A stretch of 12,075 bases of DNA from an uncultured Porphyromonadaceae bacterium (GCA_947166165.1 CAMVDK010000078.1:1-12075); one strand, 5' to 3'. Numbered from the stretch's first letter, positions 1-6,804 are shown. A program made the numbers and translations. Notes: generated by a model from the letters alone, not told the origin.

Positions 1-624
1 GTTGCCTTCGTGGCGGATTCGGAAGGTTTCGAAATTCGACAACATCTCCACCACTTTGTCGAGCGAATAGTCGGGCTCCCACTGGTAGTACAGGCGCAAC
101 GAGCGCGCGTCGTCGGAGCGGTATTCCACATCCACATGGTAGAAAGCCGAGAGTTCGGCGAGCATTTGCTCCAGCGGCACGTTGTCGTAGAGTCGCGGCT
201 CGGCAATGACGTTTAGCGTGTCGGTGGATTGCTCAATAGCCTCTTGAGTCGCGCCGGCAGTGACGGCAGCAGCATCAGGCTTGACAATAGCAGTCTCCTT
301 TGTGATCTGTTTTTGCAGGCCGAAGAAACCAGTCTTGACCGCGGCGTATGAGACCCCAAAGAGAACTAATACAATCGCGGCAGCGGCGGCAACTTTGCGC
401 CACAGCGGAACAACCACGGCATGGCGTTGCGACAGGGCCAGACGCTGCCATTCGGCATCAAGCTCCTCATCGGTCACTTGTGATGGCTGGCTGGCGCTTT
501 TGGTCAAAGCCATAAGCGCATATAGCTCACGGCACTCGTCGTCGGCAAGTATGTCTTGCCATTGTGCCTCGCTGTAATGCTCGGGATGTTCCAGCATCTG
601 GAACAGTAAATCGGTCTTTTTCAT
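1..624 (-). CDS. DUF4974-type (FecR-like) membrane anti-sigma factor, 3' end outside window
   Basis: Reading the minus strand from the ATG at 624 gives 208 codons open to the window edge (starts MKKTDLLFQMLEHPEHYSEA, ends in ..FRIRHEGN). Residues 1-60 are a charged helical cytoplasmic part (..QWQDILADDECRELYALM..), the kind of segment that binds the sigma factor. Residues about 77-96 form one hydrophobic span (AAAAAIVLVLFGVSYAAV) after a WRK positive patch. After a linker of about 40 residues, residues 140-208 match the DUF4974/STN-like fold (YDNVPLEQMLAELSAFYHVDVEY...SLRLYYQWEPDYSLDKVVEML). The central FecR beta domain normally found between the span and DUF4974 is absent. The start overlaps the sigma-factor stop as ATGA, so the two are probably translationally coupled. 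Inferred role: holds the sigma factor inactive at the inner membrane until an outer-membrane receptor signals through the periplasmic domain. Its partner receptor would lie beyond the left edge. Confidence 0.85.
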   Translation of the reverse strand, partial: MKKTDLLFQMLEHPEHYSEAQWQDILADDECRELYALMALTKSASQPSQVTDEELDAEWQRLALSQRHAVVVPLWRKVAAAAAIVLVLFGVSYAAVKTGFFGLQKQITKETAIVKPDAAAVTAGATQEAIEQSTDTLNVIAEPRLYDNVPLEQMLAELSAFYHVDVEYRSDDARSLRLYYQWEPDYSLDKVVEMLSNFETFRIRHEGN

Positions 625-1121
625 TGTTCTGCGTTTTTAAGTGTTCGACGTAATTGGTCAAGTGCGCTCTTCAGGTGCTTGTAGATGGTGGTTTCGCTCA
701 CGCCCAACCGTTCGGCCACCTCACGGAAAGGCAACCCTTCGTTGAAATGCAGGCGTATCACCTCGCGGCAGATGGGCGGGAACAATTCTTCGATTCCCGC
801 TTTGAGCAGTTCGATTTCGCGCTCAAACTCTTCGGGAGATGTCCGTTCCAACTCGTCGGCAAGCATCAGGTGCAGGTGCGCTTGCTCATGGATTTTGCGA
901 TTGCGAATCACATTCAGGCATCGGTTGCGCACGCTCGATATCAAGTAGGATTGAGCGGTGTCGTCGCGCAGCTCCACTTGCTCGGCAAGCAAGCGGGCAA
1001 ACACATCGTGCACAATGTCCTTGCTCTCGTCGCCGTCGTGCAGCAGCATGCTGGCCAGCCTGTGCATCGCGCGGTAATGCTGCTTGAACAGCCGCTCAAT
1101 TTGTCGTTCTCTTTGTGTCAT
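621..1121 (-). CDS. ECF (sigma-70 family) RNA polymerase sigma factor
   Basis: 166-residue protein with the two-domain build of extracytoplasmic-function sigma factors. Region 2 spans about residues 9-75 (LFKQHYRAMHRLASMLLHDG..KDIVHDVFARLL..SYLISSVRNRCLNVIRNRK), where the DIVHDVF and SYL..VRN segments are the usual core-binding and -10 recognition helices. Region 4 spans about residues 110-160 (FPPICREVIRLHFNEGLPFREVAERLGVSETTIYKHLKSALDQLRRTL), a helix-turn-helix that reads the -35 element. The reading frame can extend 15 bp further to a GTG at 1136, but the ATG at 1121 (MTQRERQIERLF) suits the family length and follows a short AAGG. Its stop overlaps the anti-sigma start as ATGA, giving a sigma/anti-sigma operon typical of Bacteroidetes SusCD or iron-uptake control. 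No convincing consensus promoter was found in its 210-bp upstream region; autoregulation is possible but not shown. Confidence 0.93.
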   Translation of the reverse strand: MTQRERQIERLFKQHYRAMHRLASMLLHDGDESKDIVHDVFARLLAEQVELRDDTAQSYLISSVRNRCLNVIRNRKIHEQAHLHLMLADELERTSPEEFEREIELLKAGIEELFPPICREVIRLHFNEGLPFREVAERLGVSETTIYKHLKSALDQLRRTLKNAEQ

Positions 1122-1243
1122 ACACCTTATATACACATAGGAACCGATTTACTAAACGCTATGAGTGATAAAAGTGCGAAATGGCAAAAAACTGTTTTTA
1201 AAAAATTGAATGTATGTTGCTGATAATCAGTGCTAATATGCAA

Positions 1244-1287
1244 TGCGTGCCAAATAAGCGAGAATAATCGGGCTTATTTGGCATGCA
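1244..1287 (-). terminator. Stem-loop after the beta-barrel gene; likely transcript end
   Basis: Two 16-nt arms (1244-1259 and 1272-1287) pair with one mismatch; the core TGCCAAATAAGC/GCTTATTTGGCA is perfect over 12 bp, around a 12-nt loop. It lies 46 bp beyond the stop of the outer-membrane gene (1334-2020, minus) and upstream of the sigma-factor gene. A role in ending the LysM/beta-barrel transcript is therefore likely. No T run follows on either strand, so it is not a textbook intrinsic terminator. It could instead protect a 3' end or be an operator. The rest of 1122-1333 shows nothing else I can support. Confidence 0.5.
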
Positions 1288-1333
1288 CAGATATTTTGCC
1301 GTGTTTGCGCGGCTGGGCAGGCGGCCGGGGCGG

Positions 1334-2020
1334 CTACTTGATGCGGTACATGTAGCCGAGGGTGACCATGACGCTCATGCCCGAGGAGCTGGAGAAGGCA
1401 TCGCGCTTGCGGTTGCCGAACACGTCGCCGAGGCCATAGTAGAAGCGGCCTTCGAGGGTGAAGGAACTCTTGTTGCGAGCTATCATCTCTATGCCGGCAC
1501 CAGCCGACAGGCCATAGTCGAACCGCCTGTGAATGGGCAGACTGAACTGCTCGGTGCTGCGGTTGGTTGTCGGGAAACCGGCGATGGCTTCGATGTTGTC
1601 GTGGTCGAAGTTGCTGCTGATGCTTGAGGCAATCATGAATCCCAGCTCAGGACCAATGTTGAAGAAGCCATGAAACTTGTTGCTGCCGAAGTAGATGTGG
1701 GTGAGCATCGGTAATTGCAGGTAGGTCAAGCGGCGCTGGTAGGCATAGTCGTAACCCTCAAACTTCTCCTTCCACCCTCGCTGCTCGATGTTGAGCTCGG
1801 CGATGAGGCCGAAGTGGCGCTCCTCCATGTAGCGGAACGTGGCCCCGAACATGAATCCAGGCAGCATGGTCTGCGGCACGGTGGGGTTGAACTGCATGCG
1901 CGACAGCGTGGCGCCGGCTTTGGCGCCCACGGCGATGTTGCCCTCGTAGTGGGTCTGTGCGCCAGCCGTGAGAGCGGTCAGGGCAAGCGTCAGGGCTGTC
2001 AGGAGCTGAAGGCGGGTCAT
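1334..2020 (-). CDS. Outer-membrane beta-barrel protein (PorT/OMP_b-brl_2-like)
   Basis: 228 residues. Residues 1-21 are a signal peptide (MTRLQLLTALTLALTALTAGA, cut near AGAQ). The rest alternates short amphipathic strands with polar turns in the pattern of small Bacteroidetes barrels: NIAVGAKAGATLSRMQFN at the mature N-terminus (the usual GxKxGxxxS first strand), then FMFGATFRYME, FGLIAELNIEQRGWKE, LTYLQLPMLTHIYF (the family's LQ(L/I)P signature), FHGFFNIGPELGFMI, FDYGLSAGAGIEMI and FTLEGRFYYGLGDVF. It ends in an aromatic-rich strand, MVTLGYMYRIK. Length and signature fit the PorT/OMP_b-brl_2 group, whose members sit in the outer membrane; most have no assigned substrate. Its ATG overlaps the stop of the upstream LysM gene as ATGA, so the two are co-translated and probably work together. 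It should not be named porT itself, because that family is wide and the identity is not shown. Confidence 0.82.
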   Translation of the reverse strand: MTRLQLLTALTLALTALTAGAQTHYEGNIAVGAKAGATLSRMQFNPTVPQTMLPGFMFGATFRYMEERHFGLIAELNIEQRGWKEKFEGYDYAYQRRLTYLQLPMLTHIYFGSNKFHGFFNIGPELGFMIASSISSNFDHDNIEAIAGFPTTNRSTEQFSLPIHRRFDYGLSAGAGIEMIARNKSSFTLEGRFYYGLGDVFGNRKRDAFSSSSGMSVMVTLGYMYRIK

Positions 2021-3840
2021 TTCACCTCGGTGATGATGGTGTGGTCGGTGGTGAAGTGCACCACGTCGATGGCTTGGTTGACGTAGCCACCTGCGGGGTT
2101 GTCGCGCTCGAAGCGGAAGCTGGTCTGGATGCCCTTGTGGGTGCGGCCGCCTTCGAGCGAACCGCTGGCGTTGAGGGCGCCCACGATAAACATGGCCGTG
2201 TCGTAGCCCAGCAGACCCATGTTGGGGTAGGCCACGAGGGTCTGTCCGCCGAACCAGCGGCGGTAGAGCGTGTCGAAGTCGCGCGTGCGGAAGCCCTTGG
2301 CGTTGAAGAAACGCGAGAACATGTAGGTGTCGATGGTCTGCAGGTCGTCTTGGTAGTCCTTGAGGTAGAGCACATACTCGGGGTAGGCGAGCAGGGCCAT
2401 GTCGCAGTCGAAGCGCTCTTCCTTGGCCTGCTTGAGTGCGCGCACGATTTTCTTGAGCACGTTTTTGCTGCTCGACGAGGGGATGAACACGTAGCGTGCG
2501 CCGGGGTTCATGGCGCGCGACACGCGGTCGAACGTGAGGTCGCCCCCGGCCAGGCTCACGGTGGTGTGGTGCATGCCCGAGGCCACGATGTGGGAGCGGA
2601 TGTCGGTGTAGATGTCTTTGGCCTCGGCGTCGGGGTCTTCGAGGAAAATCACCTCGCTGGTGCCGAACTCGGTGTCGAACCAGCGGAGCACGGCGCTGGC
2701 AAACCGGTTAGAGGGCGTGTTGACCTCGTAGACGTTGGGGTTGGTGAGGTAGTCGTCGTTCTTGGTCGAGAAGCAGTTGAGCACGTCGATGTTGTTCTTC
2801 TGGCCGAAGTTGTTGATGCGTTCGAGCTGCTTGGGCTCGCTGGGGGCGATGATCACGTTCAAGGCGAGCATCTCGGGCAGGGCGAGCAGGCTGTCGGTCA
2901 CGTTGAGGTTGTGCTGGGTGTCGTAGACCTTGACGTTCACCTTGCGCGAGGTGACGTTCTTGAGGCTGTCGAGCGCAAGCAGGAATCCCTTGTAGAAGTC
3001 GGTGTAGAGGTAGGCTTGCTTGGGCGGGGCGCTCTTGTGGAGCTGGAAGGGGAGGATGATGCCGATGTTGATGTCGCTCTTGCGGCGGTCTTCGAGCATC
3101 TTGTCGTAGAGCGAGCCTAGGCGGGGCATGTAGTAGGCTTCCAGGTCGGCCTGGCTGATGGTGGCCATGGTGGTGGTGAGCCGCTCCACGCGTCGGGTGG
3201 GCATCACGATGAGTTTGCCCTTCTTGGGCTTTTTGGTCTTGGGGTTGAGGGCCATGAGGTCGGCCACGGTGACGCCGGCCTGATGGGCGAGCGAGGTGTA
3301 AGTGTCGCCGGGCTGCACCTTGTAGGTGTTGAAGACGAGTGTCAACTTCTCGTAGGTGAACGGCAGGGCCGAGCCGGGAGCCACCCTGATCACGGTGCCG
3401 GGCTGGTAGCCGTCGGGCTCGAGGGTGGGGTTGGCGGCGAGGATGCCCTCGACCGAGGCACCGTAGTGCTTGGCCACGGTGCAGATGTTCTCGCCGGCCT
3501 GCAGGGTGTGGCTCACGTGTGGCTGCGTGGCGGTGGCGGCCACCTCGGTGGGCAGCGCGGTGACCGCCGGCTGCTCGAGAGCCGACACGGGCACGAGCAG
3601 CAGCTGGTTTTTCTCAAGCTTGCCGCTGGCCCAGGGGTTGTAGTTCAGGAGCACGTCTTGCGGCACGTGCGTTTGCTGGGCGATGCCGTAGAGCGTCTCT
3701 TTGTTCTTGATCTCGTGGGTGTAGTAGGAGGTTCCGGCGATGGTTTTCACCGTCATGCCCACCTGTGCGCTGGCCATGGCCACATAGCAAAAGGCTGCAA
3801 GCAGCAGCGCGATGGCTTTTCCTGACATGTTCATTTTCAT
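2017..3840 (-). CDS. Triple-LysM protein with periplasmic substrate-binding-like domain
   Basis: 607 residues. An N-terminal signal peptide (GKAIALLLAAFCYVAMASAQ) is followed by three LysM modules: about residues 39-84 (YYTHEIKNKETLYGIAQQTH...NP), 109-154 (SHTLQAGENICTVAKHYGAS...NP) and 171-214 (NTYKVQPGDTYTSLAHQAGV...NP). Each has the LysM YxVxxGDTLxxIA..N-P pattern, which binds peptidoglycan glycan chains. From about residue 256 to the end lies an alpha/beta region resembling type-I periplasmic binding proteins (INIGIILPFQLHK..., ..FYKGFLLALDSLKN..VNVKVYDTQHN.., ..VIIAPSEPKQL.., ..ARYVFIPSSSSKNVLKKIV.., ..NMGLLGYDTAMFIVGAL). The fusion is familiar in Bacteroidetes but its ligand is unknown. 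Three ATGs lie within the first five codons; the first is used here. It is the first gene of an operon with the beta-barrel gene and has a strong consensus promoter about 63 bp upstream. Inferred place: periplasm, bound to the wall. Confidence 0.85.
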   Translation of the reverse strand: MKMNMSGKAIALLLAAFCYVAMASAQVGMTVKTIAGTSYYTHEIKNKETLYGIAQQTHVPQDVLLNYNPWASGKLEKNQLLLVPVSALEQPAVTALPTEVAATATQPHVSHTLQAGENICTVAKHYGASVEGILAANPTLEPDGYQPGTVIRVAPGSALPFTYEKLTLVFNTYKVQPGDTYTSLAHQAGVTVADLMALNPKTKKPKKGKLIVMPTRRVERLTTTMATISQADLEAYYMPRLGSLYDKMLEDRRKSDINIGIILPFQLHKSAPPKQAYLYTDFYKGFLLALDSLKNVTSRKVNVKVYDTQHNLNVTDSLLALPEMLALNVIIAPSEPKQLERINNFGQKNNIDVLNCFSTKNDDYLTNPNVYEVNTPSNRFASAVLRWFDTEFGTSEVIFLEDPDAEAKDIYTDIRSHIVASGMHHTTVSLAGGDLTFDRVSRAMNPGARYVFIPSSSSKNVLKKIVRALKQAKEERFDCDMALLAYPEYVLYLKDYQDDLQTIDTYMFSRFFNAKGFRTRDFDTLYRRWFGGQTLVAYPNMGLLGYDTAMFIVGALNASGSLEGGRTHKGIQTSFRFERDNPAGGYVNQAIDVVHFTTDHTIITEVK

Positions 3841-3908
3841 TACATTGCATGGTTAAACGTCAAGCGATGCTTCAGCTTGCCACCGCTTGATGTGGAACTA
3901 TGATGATG

Positions 3909-3939
3909 CAAAATTACAAAATAATGCACAAGTCGCAAA
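3909..3939 (-). promoter_or_regulatory. Bacteroidetes-type promoter for the LysM/beta-barrel operon
   Basis: On the minus strand, TTTG (3939-3936) is followed after 19 nt by TAATTTTG (3916-3909). This is an exact match to the Bacteroidetes housekeeping consensus TTTG-N19/21-TAnnTTTG. Transcription should start near 3903, giving a leader of about 60 nt before the ATG at 3840. Confidence 0.75.
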
Positions 3940-3991
3940 GCGAATTGCCTCTTTTTTCGGTGCAGGGCGTCAGCGCACCCGGTCGCGGCCA

Positions 3992-4006
3992 CGCCCTCCG
4001 GGCTTT
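3992..4006. repeat. 15-bp GC-rich repeat, copy 1 (CGCCCTCCGGGCTTT)
   Basis: The same 15 bases recur at 4349-4363. The unit contains GCCC-TCC-GGGC followed by T residues, a very short hairpin. It sits in a GC-rich patch (about 3960-4010) within an otherwise AT-rich divergent intergenic region. It may belong to a dispersed intergenic repeat; only the internal repetition is visible here. Confidence 0.55.
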
Positions 4007-4042
4007 TCAGTCCATGTGTCACACGAATGCAAAGATTAGTGA

Positions 4043-4132
4043 AATTCGCCTAATTAGCGTAATTCGCATTGAAATTGGCAGCGCGAGGGAGATGTAATGC
4101 GAATTTTACGAATTTTGCTAATTATGCGAATT
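4043..4132. repeat. Imperfect inverted repeat built from AATTCGC/AATTAGC units
   Basis: The left arm (4043-4069) is a run of AATTCGC, TAATTAGC and AATTCGCAT spaced 9-10 bp apart. The right arm (4097-4132) carries the complements: ATGCGAATT, CGAATT, GCTAATTA and GCGAATT. Pairing 4043-4049 with 4126-4132 and 4051-4058 with 4117-4124 gives a long, interrupted stem. No reading frame here looks coding. Spacing close to the helix pitch would also suit a protein-binding array, but that is speculation. Confidence 0.6.
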
Positions 4133-4164
4133 TATTCTTGTTTATTGCGGCAGTTTTTATACTC

Positions 4165-4242
4165 CATGAATTATCATGAATTGACCATGAATTATAATAA
4201 AATATTTATTGAAAATTGATGGATAATTTATGATAATTCATG
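4165..4242. repeat. 18-bp near-perfect inverted repeat (CATGAATTATCATGAATT)
   Basis: Arms at 4165-4182 and 4225-4242 are complementary over 18 bases with a single mismatch, which would be a G-U pair in plus-strand RNA. The 42-nt spacer holds another CATGAATTA copy (4186-4194). All of it is extremely AT-rich. It lies between two divergent promoters, so a simple terminator role is unlikely; a regulator site or the trace of a small repeat element are alternatives. Confidence 0.65.
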
Positions 4243-4258
4243 TTTTAAAAAGTAATAA

Positions 4259-4380
4259 AGCCATAGTGGCCTCCTTCAGAGGCATTTCTGCTAGCTGATG
4301 TCGCTCCCCGGGCCAACGCTATGCGCCCGTCCGGGGTTATTCAGATATCGCCCTCCGGGCTTTCGGGAAGTGTACTGTTA
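4259..4380. other. GC-rich structured patch in the divergent intergenic region
   Basis: It contains GCCTC-cttca-GAGGC (4269-4283), a CCCCGG...CCGGGG stem around 4306-4337, and the second copy of the 15-bp CGCCCTCCGGGCTTT unit (4349-4363). Composition changes sharply from the AT-rich repeats to its left. No credible reading frame is present. This, the inverted repeats and the two promoters account for what I can see in 3841-4493. Confidence 0.4.
4349..4363. repeat. 15-bp GC-rich repeat, copy 2 (CGCCCTCCGGGCTTT)
   Basis: Exact repeat of 3992-4006, in the same orientation and 357 bp away. See copy 1. Confidence 0.55.
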
Positions 4381-4412
4381 TTGGTAGTCGAGGTAGCAAA
4401 AGTTTAAAATAA

Positions 4413-4444
4413 TTTGGTTTTTTCATTATGAATGATTATCTTTG
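4413..4444 (+). promoter_or_regulatory. Bacteroidetes-type promoter for the first surface-protein gene
   Basis: TTTG (4413-4416), 20-nt spacer, TATCTTTG (4437-4444): an exact TTTG-N20-TAnnTTTG match. The start of transcription should fall near 4450, about 43 nt before the ATG at 4494. The leader is AT-rich (CTCAAAATAAAAGAAAT before ATG) with no Shine-Dalgarno sequence, as is normal in this phylum. The same TATCTTTG box precedes the second surface gene. Confidence 0.78.
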
Positions 4445-4493
4445 TCGGCAGATTGTTGCAATATGATTACGCTAACCTCAAAATAAAAGAAAT

Positions 4494-6659
4494 ATGAAAA
4501 AGTTATTACTCCTACTGCTAATGCTCGTCGCGGGCATAGCGGCGCAAGCCACGGTCCAGACCGAAATCAGAATCCAGGGCTTTGCGAGGACCATCGGCAG
4601 CCAAACTCAGAGTGTCTGTGTCGTCTCGTCGATGTGGAACACCGAGCAAATCCCCGTTCAGTCAGGTTCCACCTACACCTTCATTGACATGACGTTGAGC
4701 GGTGATGTCGACGTCGTCCTCTACGGCGGGCTCGACTTCCAGGAATCGGCCTCGTTCACCGATGTTGTCACCGCCTCCCCGCTCCAGATATCCTTAAGAA
4801 GCACCAGTTCGAGTAACCCGTACTGGTTCTACGGCGCCACGGTCAAGACCGACAGCGACGCCACCGTCTCGGACTGCATCACCGTGGTGAGCAGCGACAG
4901 GAAAACGCTCACCGTCGCCATTCCCGAGGGCACGACCTTCAGCAAAATCTGGGTCGATTATACGACCCACGAGCCATTCTCGACCAGCAACACCGTCATC
5001 AGCGGCATTGAGAACGAGTATATATACAACGGCAGCCCCGTCAAGCCTGTGCCCACCGTTACCTACAACGGCACCGTGCTCACCGAGGGCACTGACTACA
5101 CCTACTATATCAATGGCGGAGATGGTGTGGGTAATGCTACCGTCTTTGTGGAAGGCGCGGGCGAGTATGCCGGCAGAACCCACAAGAGTTATACCGTTCG
5201 CAACCTCGCCCCGAGCGACTTCAACAGTCTGGGCAACAACACCTACGAGATAGCCTCGACCGAAGACCTCGACCGCCTTGCAATGCTTGTGAACATTGCT
5301 GCCAACACTTGCAACGGCCTCACCTTCAAGCAGACCGCCAACATTGCGTACGACTACACCACGCAATGGGAACAAGGAGGCGAGAACAACTTCACTGCCA
5401 TCGGCGGCGTTAGCAAGCCTTTCAATGGCACCTACGACGGCCAGAACAACACCATCAGTGGCATACGCATCCTAAAAAAGGCAGAACAGCACCAAGGTCT
5501 CTTTGGCTACGTCGCGAACGGCGGCACCGTAAAGAACGTCATCCTCGCCGATGCCAATATCACCGGGTACGTCAATACCGGAGGCATCGCGGGTGTCAAT
5601 GACGGCGGCACCATCGAGGACTGCCGGGTGGAGAGCAACGTAAGTGTTAATTATTCAGGTAAAAGCTCGAGCAACTATGGCGGCATCGTTGGCAAATGCA
5701 GCAATAGGGGCACTATCAGCCGTTGCACCTTCAGCGGAGAAATCACAGTGAAAACCACTCTCGATGACGGTATTTCACAATATGTTGGTGGTATCGTCGG
5801 CAATCTAACAAGTGCTACCGTCAGCAATTGCCTCGTCCTTGACGCCACAATCATCAGCCAGAAATATATAGGGGCCATCGTAGGTGTCAATAGCGGTACC
5901 CTCGCAGCCAACTACTATCATGACTGCCTGGTGCGTAACACTGAACGTCAGATTGACTCATACACCAAAGTGGGCGTGGGAAAAGGCATCATCAGCGAAG
6001 ACCAGGAGGGCGCGCGCAGCGTCCACGCCCTCACCCTGCCCGACGGCGTCACCGCCACGGGCGAGAGCGTCGATATCGATGGCGTGACCCACTATGCGGC
6101 GGCCACCACCGTCACGCTGAGCTACAGCGGCGAGGTGCCCGAGGGTTATGCACCCGTCTATTCGGTAAACGGCACAGCCATCGAGGGCAACTCATTCGTG
6201 ATGCCAGCGGAGGATGCCACCGTCACAGTGACAACCGCCGCTATTGACTACACCATCACCCTGCCCACCGACCTTGAGCACGCCACCGTGACCAGCGACA
6301 AGGCCACGGCGCACGTTGGCGAGACCGTCACGCTCACCGTGACTGCCGACGACGGCTATGAGCTTGAAGCGCTCACCATCACCATCACCAACGAGGACGA
6401 GCCAAGTGGCGCACCCTTGCGTCTGCGCGGCAGTTCATTGGAGCTCACTCCAGGTGAGAATGGCACCTACACCTTCGAGATGCCAGCGGCTCCCGTGACC
6501 GTGAACGCCACGTTCAAGGAGACCGTTGTCACCGGTGTTGAGGACATCAACGCAGCCGACCACAAGCGCGGCCAGCGTTACAACATCATGGGTCAGCCCG
6601 TGGCTGATGACTACAAGGGCATCGTCATCGAGAACGGCAAGAAACGAGTGATTAAGTGA
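4494..6659 (+). CDS. Secreted GLUG-repeat surface protein with MBG-like and InlB-type modules
   Basis: 721 residues. The signal peptide is MKKLLLLLLMLVAGIAAQAT. Residues about 25-160 are a beta-rich N-terminal region I do not recognise. Residues 170-236 resemble an MBG-type Ig-like module (YNGSPVKPVPTVTYNG..LTEGTDYTYYINGGDGVGNATVFV.GAGEYAG). Residues 240-330 have the lead-in seen in GLUG proteins (YEIASTEDLDRLAMLVN..FTAIGG..PFNGTYDGQNNTISGI). Residues 334-475 carry GLUG repeats (GLFGYVANGGTVKNVILADA, GGIAGVNDGGTIEDCRV, GGIVGKCSNRGTISRC, GGIVGNLTSATVSNC, GAIVGVNSGTL), probably a beta-helix. Residues 584-676 are an InlB/B-repeat module (VGETVTLTVTADDGYELEAL...TYTFEMPAAPVTVNATF). The last 40 residues are the tail GVEDIN..GQRYNIMGQPVADDYKGIVIENGKKRVIK, like T9SS-type sorting tails in related genera. 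GLUG proteins are often adhesins or proteases' partners, but no enzyme domain is visible. Its own promoter and terminator flank it. Confidence 0.85.
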   Translation: MKKLLLLLLMLVAGIAAQATVQTEIRIQGFARTIGSQTQSVCVVSSMWNTEQIPVQSGSTYTFIDMTLSGDVDVVLYGGLDFQESASFTDVVTASPLQISLRSTSSSNPYWFYGATVKTDSDATVSDCITVVSSDRKTLTVAIPEGTTFSKIWVDYTTHEPFSTSNTVISGIENEYIYNGSPVKPVPTVTYNGTVLTEGTDYTYYINGGDGVGNATVFVEGAGEYAGRTHKSYTVRNLAPSDFNSLGNNTYEIASTEDLDRLAMLVNIAANTCNGLTFKQTANIAYDYTTQWEQGGENNFTAIGGVSKPFNGTYDGQNNTISGIRILKKAEQHQGLFGYVANGGTVKNVILADANITGYVNTGGIAGVNDGGTIEDCRVESNVSVNYSGKSSSNYGGIVGKCSNRGTISRCTFSGEITVKTTLDDGISQYVGGIVGNLTSATVSNCLVLDATIISQKYIGAIVGVNSGTLAANYYHDCLVRNTERQIDSYTKVGVGKGIISEDQEGARSVHALTLPDGVTATGESVDIDGVTHYAAATTVTLSYSGEVPEGYAPVYSVNGTAIEGNSFVMPAEDATVTVTTAAIDYTITLPTDLEHATVTSDKATAHVGETVTLTVTADDGYELEALTITITNEDEPSGAPLRLRGSSLELTPGENGTYTFEMPAAPVTVNATFKETVVTGVEDINAADHKRGQRYNIMGQPVADDYKGIVIENGKKRVIK

Positions 6660-6760
6660 GAGCAATGCCATGCTTGCATGAGCATTGCCGAACGTGAACG
6701 AGTTTGAGCGAAGGCTCAATATCATTGTGAGATAAAGCACAAATCGTTGTCTTTCACGCC
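6660..6760 (+). other. Highly conserved structured 3' untranslated region (copy 1)
   Basis: Immediately after the stop, about 97 bases are nearly identical to the region after the second surface gene (two substitutions by eye). They form a hairpin 6662-6688 (GCAATGC-CATGC / GCATG-A-GCATTGC, one bulged base) and a second hairpin TTGAGC-GAAG-GCTCAA (6704-6719). Because the terminator follows at 6765, this region should be part of the mRNA. It could be a stability or localisation element, a 3'-derived small RNA, or a recombination block; the sequence alone does not decide. Confidence 0.6.
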
Positions 6761-6764
6761 TAAG

Positions 6765-6804
6765 AGCGGTTACCGTACTTTTGTGGTACGGATAACCGCT
6801 TTTT
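6765..6804 (+). terminator. Intrinsic terminator of the first surface-protein gene
   Basis: AGCGGTTACCGTAC (6765-6778) pairs with GTACGGATAACCGCT (6786-6800), a 14-bp stem with one bulged base and a 7-nt loop, followed directly by TTTTT (6800-6804). It lies 106 bp beyond the stop codon and has a near-identical counterpart at 9457-9495. Confidence 0.9.

Noticed and set aside
1122..1136. GTG start at 1136 for the sigma factor, adding five residues (MYIRC)
   Set aside because: The ATG at 1121 gives the usual family N-terminus; the extra residues add no known sigma feature.
2041..3120. 359-codon open frame on the plus strand, opposite the LysM gene
   Set aside because: Valine/glycine/glutamate-rich low-complexity translation, no domain or signal peptide; it is the antisense shadow of a high-GC gene with clear LysM motifs.
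3900..4097. Small open frames in the divergent intergenic region (65 and 60 codons)
   Set aside because: They run through promoter and inverted-repeat sequence, have no Shine-Dalgarno sequence or domain, and their codon content follows the repeats.
6765..6804. TACTTTTG inside the first terminator hairpin, resembling a -7 promoter box
   Set aside because: The equivalent bases in copy 2 read TACTTCTG, which breaks the motif while the stem is kept; no good TTTG lies at the right distance.
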